Positions 58,525 through 64,000 of a DNA stretch of 64,000 bases are shown here, one piece after another; position 1 is the first letter of the stretch; each line of letters opens with the position of its first letter. The stretch comes from Sphingomonas sp. 1F27F7B (GTDB taxonomy: Bacteria > Pseudomonadota > Alphaproteobacteria > Sphingomonadales > Sphingomonadaceae), in contig NZ_SCMK01000026.1 in the NCBI RefSeq assembly GCF_005503355.1, positions 1-64,000 of the forward strand. Reading direction: 5' to 3'. The position numbers were made by a program, and so were the translations under genes. The notes under the pieces were generated by a model. It was not told the DNA's origin and searched no databases. It saw only the letters and a program-made list of their open reading frames with translations.

Positions 58525-59688
58525 ATGAACGACGTTCCTGCCTTCAAGCCGAAGAAGTCGGTCGCGCTTTCGGGCGTCACCGCCGGCAACACCGCGCTGT
58601 GCACCGTCGGCCGTACCGGCAACGACCTGCATTATCGCGGCTATGACATTCTCGATTTCGCCGAGACCAGCGAGTTCGAGGAGATCGCGCACCTGCTCGT
58701 CCATGGCAGCCCGCCGACCGCGACGCAGCTGATCGCGTACAAGAAGAAGCTGCGCAAGCTGCGCGGGTTGCCGCGTTCGGTGAAGGAAACGCTGGAGGCG
58801 ATTCCCGCCGCCGCGCATCCGATGGACGTGATGCGCTCGGGCGTCTCGGCGCTGGGCTGCGTGCTGCCCGAGGCGCACGATCACAACCTGCCCGACGCGC
58901 GCGATATCGCCGACCGGCTGATGGCCTCGCTCGGCTCGATCCTGCTCTACTGGTACCATTTCGCGCATCACGGCCGCCGGATCGAAGTCGAGACCGACGA
59001 CGACAGCATCGGCGGGCACTTCCTCCATCTGCTGCACGGCACGCCTCCGTCGGAGAGCTTCGTGCGCGCAATGCACACCTCGCTGATCCTCTATGCCGAG
59101 CATGAGTTCAACGCCTCGACCTTCACCGCCCGTGTGATCGCGGGCACGGGCTCGGACATGTATTCGGCGATCGCCGGCGCGATCGGCGCCCTGCGCGGAC
59201 CCAAGCATGGCGGCGCCAACGAAGTCGCCTATGAGATCCAGAAGCGCTATTCGAGCGCGGACCAGGCCGAGTTCGACATCCGCCGCCGGATCGAGGCCAA
59301 GGAAGTCATCATCGGCTTCGGCCATCCGGTCTATACCGTCTCCGATCCGCGCAACGTGGTTATCAAGCGCGTCGCCAAGAGCCTCGCCGACGAAGCCGGC
59401 GCGCAGCGCCAGTTCTCGGTCGCCGAGCGGATCGAGAGCGTGATGTGGGACGCGAAGAAGATGTTCCCCAACCTCGACTGGTTCTCGGCGGTCTCGTACA
59501 ATCTGATGGGCGTGCCGACCGCGATGTTCACGCCGCTCTTCGTCATATCGCGCACCTCGGGCTGGGCAGCCCATGTCATCGAGCAGCGCGAGGACAACAA
59601 GATCATTCGCCCCTCGGCCCATTATACCGGCCCCGAGGACCTGACCTGGGTGCCGCTCGCCGAGCGCGGCGAAGACGTAGCCGCCTGA
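58525..59688 (+). CDS. prpC: 2-methylcitrate synthase
   Basis: A 387-residue citrate-synthase-fold enzyme. Active-site His residues lie in LRGPKHGGANEVAYE and IIGFGHPVYTVSDPR, with the catalytic Asp region SAVSYNLMGVPTAMFTPLFV. GVTAGNTALCTVGRTGNDLH YRGYDI is the PrpC-type N-terminus. It condenses propionyl-CoA and oxaloacetate to 2-methylcitrate. GAGAGGA precedes ATG 58525; the gap to prpF is 11 bp. The order acnD-prpF-prpC-prpB is unusual compared with the common prpB-prpC-acnD-prpF. Confidence 0.92.
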   Translation: MNDVPAFKPKKSVALSGVTAGNTALCTVGRTGNDLHYRGYDILDFAETSEFEEIAHLLVHGSPPTATQLIAYKKKLRKLRGLPRSVKETLEAIPAAAHPMDVMRSGVSALGCVLPEAHDHNLPDARDIADRLMASLGSILLYWYHFAHHGRRIEVETDDDSIGGHFLHLLHGTPPSESFVRAMHTSLILYAEHEFNASTFTARVIAGTGSDMYSAIAGAIGALRGPKHGGANEVAYEIQKRYSSADQAEFDIRRRIEAKEVIIGFGHPVYTVSDPRNVVIKRVAKSLADEAGAQRQFSVAERIESVMWDAKKMFPNLDWFSAVSYNLMGVPTAMFTPLFVISRTSGWAAHVIEQREDNKIIRPSAHYTGPEDLTWVPLAERGEDVAA

Positions 59689-59714
59689 TTGGGCCGCCTG
59701 AAGGAGTATCGATT

Positions 59715-60635
59715 TTGCCGTATCTCGTAGCCGACGACCTGCCGACCGAATCTGCCGGCACCCGCTTCCGCGCCGCGCTTGCTCGCCCGGGCATCTACCA
59801 GCTGCCGGGCGCGCATAATGGTCAGGCTGCCATCCAGGCGCGCAATGCGGGCTTTGATGGCCTGTACCTCTCCGGCGCGGCGATGACGGCGAGCATGGGC
59901 CTGCCCGATCTTGGCATCATCACCGTGGACGAGGTGGCGTTCTTCATTCGCCAGATCGCCCGTTCCTCGGGGCTTCCGCTGCTCGTCGATGGCGACACAG
60001 GCTATGGCGAGGTGCTGAACGTCATGCACATGGTCCGCACCTTCGAGGATGCGGGCGCAGGCGCGGTGCATCTGGAAGACCAGATCCTGCCCAAGAAGTG
60101 CGGGCACCTGAACGGCAAGAACCTGGTCCCCGCGATCGACATGGCGGCCAAGGTCGCTGCGGCCAAGAAGGCGAGCCGCGACATCGTCATTATGGCCCGT
60201 ACCGATGCGGCCGGCGTCGAGGGCTTTGACGCCGCGGTCGAGCGCGCCAGGATGTATGTCGATGCCGGCGCCGACGCGATCTTCCCGGAGGCGCTGAACA
60301 CGCGCGAGATGTTCGAAAAGTTCGCCGCCGCGATGCCGGGGGTGCCGCTGCTCGCCAACATGACCGAGTTCGGCAAGACGCCCTTCTATACCGCGAAGGA
60401 ATTCGAGGAGATGGGCTACAAAATGGTGATCTGGCCGGTTTCGTCGCTGCGCGCCGCCAACAAGGCGCAGGCCGAACTCTATGCGTCGATCAAGGCCAAT
60501 GGCGGCACCCACAAGATGGTCGATCGCATGCAGACCCGTCAGGAGCTGTACGACGTAATCGGCCTGCACGATTTCGAGGAGCTCGACGCCTCGATCATCA
60601 AGACGATCGTGCCCCAGGGCATGCCGCAGACCTGA
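59715..60635 (+). CDS. prpB: 2-methylisocitrate lyase
   Basis: A 306-residue isocitrate-lyase-superfamily enzyme. Marks are GAHNGQAAIQARNAGFDGLY LSG, the Mg-binding VDGDTGYGEVLNV, LEDQILPKKCGHLNGKNLVP with the catalytic Cys in KKCGH, and MARTDAAGVEGFD. It splits 2-methylisocitrate into pyruvate and succinate. The start is a TTG at 59715, fixed by AAGGAG eight bases upstream. Last gene of the operon. The propionyl-CoA could come from the beta-oxidation cluster to the left. Confidence 0.92.
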   Translation: MPYLVADDLPTESAGTRFRAALARPGIYQLPGAHNGQAAIQARNAGFDGLYLSGAAMTASMGLPDLGIITVDEVAFFIRQIARSSGLPLLVDGDTGYGEVLNVMHMVRTFEDAGAGAVHLEDQILPKKCGHLNGKNLVPAIDMAAKVAAAKKASRDIVIMARTDAAGVEGFDAAVERARMYVDAGADAIFPEALNTREMFEKFAAAMPGVPLLANMTEFGKTPFYTAKEFEEMGYKMVIWPVSSLRAANKAQAELYASIKANGGTHKMVDRMQTRQELYDVIGLHDFEELDASIIKTIVPQGMPQT

Positions 60636-60712
60636 ACAGACTACCGCTTGCGGTGGCTACGGGGCGCGGGGACTGGGGAGTCCTCGCGGCCCGTTGTATA
60701 TCTGGAAATGAC

Positions 60713-61369
60713 ATGACGACCGAAATCGGCCGCCCGATCCTGACGCCGCCCGACGGGCGCAAGAAGGTGCTTCTGCATTCGTGCTGCGCGCCCTGCTCAG
60801 GCGAGGTGATGGAAGCGATGACCGCCAGTGGCATCGACTACACGATCTTCTTCTACAATCCGAACATCCATCCCAAGGAGGAATATATCCTCCGCAAGGA
60901 GGAGAATATCCGCTTCGCCGAGGCGCACGGGGTGCCGTTCGTCGATGCCGACTATGACACGGTTAATTGGTTCAAACGCGCCAAGGGCATGGAATGGGAG
61001 CCTGAGCGCGGCATCCGCTGCACCATGTGCTTCGATATGCGCTTCGAGCGAACCGCGCTCTACGCGCACGAGCATGGCTTCCCGGTGATCACCTCGTCGC
61101 TCGGCATTTCGCGTTGGAAGGACATGAACCAAATCAACGGTTCCGGCGAGCGCGCGGCATCGCACTATCCTGACATGGCGTACTGGACGTTCAACTGGCG
61201 CAAGGGCGGCGGCGCCAGCCGGATGATCGAGATTTCGAAGCGCGAGCGTTTCTACCAGCAGGAATATTGCGGCTGCGTCTATTCGCTGCGCGACACCAAC
61301 GCCCATCGCGTGTCGCAGGGCAGAGAGGAGATTCGCCTCGGCGAGCTGTTCTACGGCGACGAAACATGA
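60713..61369 (+). CDS. queH: Epoxyqueuosine reductase QueH
   Basis: A 218-residue protein of the DUF208/QueH family. Cys clusters: LLHSCCAPCSGEV near the N-terminus, IRCTMCFDMR in the middle and YCGCVYSLRD near the C-terminus, the Fe-S and metal ligands of QueH. TSSLGISRWKDMNQINGSG is another family block. It makes the last step of queuosine synthesis in tRNA without cobalamin, unlike QueG, which needs B12. ATG at 60713; GGAAATGAC gives a modest ribosome-binding site. It lies between two cobalamin-bypass gene sets, which is suggestive. Confidence 0.88.
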   Translation: MTTEIGRPILTPPDGRKKVLLHSCCAPCSGEVMEAMTASGIDYTIFFYNPNIHPKEEYILRKEENIRFAEAHGVPFVDADYDTVNWFKRAKGMEWEPERGIRCTMCFDMRFERTALYAHEHGFPVITSSLGISRWKDMNQINGSGERAASHYPDMAYWTFNWRKGGGASRMIEISKRERFYQQEYCGCVYSLRDTNAHRVSQGREEIRLGELFYGDET

Positions 61370-61378
61370 AATAACGAC

Positions 61379-61394
61379 ATAAAGATATCTTTAT
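61379..61394. promoter_or_regulatory. Perfect 16-bp palindrome ATAAAGATATCTTTAT
   Basis: The site is a complete palindrome 44 bp before cobalamin riboswitch 2 and 10 bp after queH. TTGACA follows at 61403-61408. Palindromes with AAAGATATCTTT lie before methionine-cycle genes of some proteobacteria and are bound by ArsR-type regulators, as far as I recall; here it would control the mesX-mesD transcript. Seen directly; role inferred. Confidence 0.55.
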
Positions 61395-61437
61395 ATCATC
61401 ATTGACAGGACACCCTCGATGGTGTTGAAGCGGCTCG

Positions 61438-61643
61438 TCGAGGTTCCCCGCCTCAGGCATGACGGCGGGGCTAAGACGGGAAGCCGGTGGTGTCCTTTCG
61501 GACAGAATCCGGCGCTGCCCCCGCAACTGTAAGCGGCGAGCGGCGGACCCATTTCGTGTCACTGGCGCCTCGCCCAAGAAATTGGGAGGCGGCGCCGGGA
61601 AGGCCGGGGCCGACGTGATGACCCGTTAGCCAGGAGACCTGCC
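61438..61643 (+). promoter_or_regulatory. Cobalamin riboswitch 2
   Basis: AGGTTCCCCGCC, a GGGAAGCCGGTG segment, CCCGCAACTGTAAGCGGCGA and the B12 box TAGCCAGGAGACCTGCC (61627-61643) occur in the class order and spacing. It stands about 165 bp before the DUF1852 gene and would switch off mesX-mesD when cobalamin is present. Between the box and the ATG there is GC-rich sequence in which a terminator or RBS-sequestering stem is likely but was not resolved. Confidence 0.92.
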
Positions 61644-61807
61644 TCCGACGCGATAACGTTCCTCGGACGGGGGTTCCTCCGGTGGATCGCGCCAGACGCA
61701 CGATGGCGTCGCGTGTCCGCTGCCCTTTGGCTGACCGCGTCCTGCCGTGTCGCTTCTCGCGCGCTCTTCCTTCGACCCTCCCGTCCCGCAACAGCAGGTG
61801 GTCGGTC

Positions 61808-62794
61808 ATGAGTAAGAGCGCTTTCACATTCTCGATAAAGAGCATCGCCTTCGACGAGGATTATCGTCCCGCCGACAACACGCGGATCACGACCAACTTC
61901 GCCAATCTGGCGCGAGGAGAAAGCCGCCAAGAGAATCTGCGCAACACGCTGCGGATGATCGACAATCGCTTCAATTCCCTGGCGCATTGGGACAACCCCA
62001 AGGGCGATCGCTATTCGGTCGAGCTCAAGATTATCACCGCCGAGATGAGCATGGCATCAGAGGGGAGCGACGAGGTCTTCCCCCTGATCGAGATCCTTCA
62101 GACGACGATCGTCGACAAGAAGACCGGCGAGCGTATCGACGGGATGGTCGGGAACAACTTCTCGTCCTATGTCCGCGACTACGACTTCAGCGTCGTGCTG
62201 CCGGAGCATATGAAGAACCATCCCAATTCCGGGGCGCCGCAGGATTTCGGCGACCTGCACGGCAACCTGTTCAAGCACTTCCTGAACTCGAGCGCCTATC
62301 GGGACAATTTCGGCAAGCCGCCGGTCATCTGCCTCAGCGTGTCGAGCAGCAAGACCTATCATCGCACCACGAACGAACACCCTGTGCTGGGCGTCGAATA
62401 TCGCAACGATGAGTTCTCCGCGACCGACGAGTATTTCGCCAAGATGGGCATGAAGGTGCGCTACTTCATGCCGCCGAACAGCGTTGCGCCCTATGCTTTC
62501 TATCATATCGGCGACCTGCTCGGCGACTATACCAGCCTCGAGCTGGTCAGCACCATCAGCGTGATGGAGACGTTCCAGAAGATCTATCGCCCGGAAATCT
62601 ACAACGCCAATTCCGCGGCGGCGGAACTCTATCAGCCCAGCCTCAAGTACCAGGACTATTCGCTGACCCGCATCGTCTACGATCGCGAGGAGCGCAGCCG
62701 GCTGGCCGTCGAGCAGGGCAGGTTCGCCGAGGAGCGCTTCATCAAGCCCTATCAGGCCGTGCTCGCACAATGGTCCGCCAGCTTCGCCGCCTGA
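61808..62794 (+). CDS. mesX: DUF1852 protein, MesX-type partner of methionine synthase MesD
   Basis: A 328-residue protein starting MSKSAFTFSIKSIAFDEDYR PADNTRITTNFANLARG, with the DUF1852 blocks RIDGMVGNNFSSYVRDYDFS, DLHGNLFKHFLNS and YYHIGDLLGDYTSLEL-like YAFYHIGDLLGDYTSLELVS. DUF1852 proteins (MesX) are needed by the short MetE-like synthase MesD, an oxygen-dependent, folate-independent methionine synthase whose methyl donor is not settled. The gene precedes mesD by 29 bp and lies behind a cobalamin riboswitch. AGGTGG upstream supports ATG 61808. Confidence 0.85.
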   Translation: MSKSAFTFSIKSIAFDEDYRPADNTRITTNFANLARGESRQENLRNTLRMIDNRFNSLAHWDNPKGDRYSVELKIITAEMSMASEGSDEVFPLIEILQTTIVDKKTGERIDGMVGNNFSSYVRDYDFSVVLPEHMKNHPNSGAPQDFGDLHGNLFKHFLNSSAYRDNFGKPPVICLSVSSSKTYHRTTNEHPVLGVEYRNDEFSATDEYFAKMGMKVRYFMPPNSVAPYAFYHIGDLLGDYTSLELVSTISVMETFQKIYRPEIYNANSAAAELYQPSLKYQDYSLTRIVYDREERSRLAVEQGRFAEERFIKPYQAVLAQWSASFAA

Positions 62795-62823
62795 TCCCCC
62801 GACAAAATACAAGGTTACCCATC

Positions 62824-63852
62824 ATGACGACATTGTTGCCCACCTCGACTGCCGGCAGCCTGCCCAAGCCTTCCTGGCTCGCGGAGCCGGAGAAGCTCTG
62901 GTCGCCTTGGAAACTGGAAGGCGAAGAGCTGGTCGCGGGCAAGCAGGATGCCTTGCGCCTGGCCGTGGAGGATCAGCGGCAGGCGGGCATCACCATCGTC
63001 GGCGACGGCGAGCAGACCCGCCAGCATTTCGTCACGACGTTCATCGAGCACCTGAGCGGCGTCGATTTCGAGAAGCGCGAGACCGTCCGGATCCGCAACC
63101 GCTACGACGCCAGCGTGCCGACGGTCGTCGGCGCCGTCTCTCGTCCGAATCCCGTCTTCGTCGAGGACGCGAAGTTCCTGCGTGCGCAGACCGATCAGCC
63201 GATCAAGTGGACGCTGCCGGGCCCGATGACGATGATCGATACGCTCTACGATGCCCACTATCGGAGCCGCGAGAAGCTGGCCTGGGAATTCGCGCAGATC
63301 CTCAATCAGGAAGCCAGGGAGCTGGAGGCCGCGGGCGTCGACATCATCCAGTTCGACGAGCCGGCCTTCAATGTCTTCTTCGACGAGGCGAACGATTGGG
63401 GCATCGCCACCCTGGAGAGGGCGGCTGAAGGGCTGAAGTGCGAGACCGCCGTCCACATCTGCTACGGCTATGGCATCAAGGCCAATACCGACTGGAAGAA
63501 GACCCTGGGGTCGGAATGGCGCCAGTATGAGGAAACCTTCCCCAACCTGCAAAAGTCCAAAATCGATATCATCTCGCTGGAATGCCATCACTCCCACGTC
63601 CCGATGGACCTGATCGAGCTCATTCGGGGGAAGAAGGTCATGGTGGGCGCCATCGACGTGGCATCCGACACCGTCGAGACCCCCGAGGAAGTCGCCGACA
63701 CACTGCGCAAGGCGCTGCAGTTCGTGGATGCCGACAAGCTCTATCCTTCCACCAACTGCGGGATGGCGCCCTTGTCGCGCCATGTCGCGCGGGGCAAGCT
63801 GGACGCGCTGGGTGCAGGCGCGGCAATCGTTCGCAAGGCGCTCTCGGCCTGA
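62824..63852 (+). CDS. mesD: Short cobalamin-independent methionine synthase, MesD type
   Basis: A 342-residue protein equal to the catalytic half of MetE; the N-terminal folate-binding half (about 350 residues) is absent. Zn ligands and active site are visible: HICYGYGIKA with His and Cys, LECHHSHVPMDLIE, and the final ligand Cys in LYPSTNCGMAPLSR. DIIQFDEPAFNVFF contributes acidic residues. With the DUF1852 gene before it, it fits MesD rather than MesA-C or MetE. It methylates homocysteine without B12. Under riboswitch control it should serve when cobalamin for MetH is scarce. Confidence 0.87.
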   Translation: MTTLLPTSTAGSLPKPSWLAEPEKLWSPWKLEGEELVAGKQDALRLAVEDQRQAGITIVGDGEQTRQHFVTTFIEHLSGVDFEKRETVRIRNRYDASVPTVVGAVSRPNPVFVEDAKFLRAQTDQPIKWTLPGPMTMIDTLYDAHYRSREKLAWEFAQILNQEARELEAAGVDIIQFDEPAFNVFFDEANDWGIATLERAAEGLKCETAVHICYGYGIKANTDWKKTLGSEWRQYEETFPNLQKSKIDIISLECHHSHVPMDLIELIRGKKVMVGAIDVASDTVETPEEVADTLRKALQFVDADKLYPSTNCGMAPLSRHVARGKLDALGAGAAIVRKALSA

Positions 63853-63943
63853 CAGGCTGCTGGACATGTCGCGCGCATTCGGTGACCAGCCCGAGCGCGC
63901 GACCTTTCCGGTCTAGCCGTGTGCCCAACTTCTGGAGCCCTTG

Positions 63944-64000
63944 ATGAATGCTCTTCTGCGCCGGCTGCGGCTGGATCCCTATATCCTTGCGATCATGGCC
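63944..64000 (+). CDS. Start of a membrane transporter gene, possibly bile acid:Na+ symporter-like (cut by window edge)
   Basis: ATG 63944 with GGAG six bases upstream reads MNALLRRLRLDPYILAIMA and is open to the window end. The LRLDPYILAIM start is like YfeH-type sodium/bile acid symporter family proteins. Only 19 residues are present, so the call is tentative. Confidence 0.35.
   Translation, partial: MNALLRRLRLDPYILAIMA

Overview
The window looks like a chromosomal segment of a GC-rich alphaproteobacterium of the sphingomonad type (Sphingomonas and relatives). Pointers are the two large TonB-dependent receptors, the AcnD/PrpF form of the methylcitrate cycle, an ars operon built around an aquaporin, and dense short operons with ATGA/GTGA overlaps. 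No rRNA, tRNA, CRISPR array or phage structural cluster was seen. Assignments rest on reading the translated sequence and motif recognition; no database search was run.

Positions 1-5740 and 16174-28134 are an RHS/YD-repeat polymorphic toxin region with three loci. Locus A (438-5140) is one secreted 1477-residue RHS protein with a variable tip and an ATGA-coupled candidate immunity gene. Loci B (16174-21560) and C (22960-28134) share another layout: a secreted mini-protein with only two YD repeats, an exported N-terminal RHS chain, a separately exported C-terminal RHS chain carrying the RHS core and toxin tip, and a candidate immunity gene. The mini-protein occurs only at the two split loci, and the split lies at a different place in B and C. 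A frameshifted orphan core/tip fragment lies between them. Tips and immunity genes are AT-rich relative to the rest, as expected of exchanged cassettes.

Positions 5141-16173 hold insertion-sequence relics (IS3, IS5 and IS1182 types), an rtcB fragment, a TonB receptor with a two-component system, a DedA protein, a MarR regulator with an S41 peptidase (the MarR promoter carries a 20-bp palindrome and the message may be leaderless), and an arsR-arsC-aqpS operon whose arsH was cut by an IS1182 relic. An IS5-type element (28153-28985) ends exactly at the stop codon of a DUF3137 gene paired with lemA. Positions 31069-35745 carry small exported or membrane hypotheticals, a LuxR-type regulator and a YadA-like trimeric adhesin with a 126-bp tandem repeat.

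Positions 36037-51352 look like one catabolic cluster: a FadB-like bifunctional enzyme, an SDR and a thiolase; in the opposite direction a GntR regulator, a serine hydrolase, a carboxylesterase and an acyl-CoA synthetase; then a TonB receptor, an MHS-family transporter and an M28-like exported protein. Two GntR-type sites of the form TTGTnnnACAA mark its control points. The likely logic is uptake of an ester or lipid, hydrolysis, CoA activation and beta-oxidation.

Positions 52011-64000 are a cobalamin-bypass and propionate region. It has two cobalamin riboswitches, an ScfR-type regulator divergent from a methylcitrate-cycle operon (small ORF-acnD-prpF-prpC-prpB), queH, and a mesX-mesD-type pair (DUF1852 plus a short MetE-like enzyme) for B12-independent methionine synthesis. 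The first riboswitch precedes a protein of unknown function.
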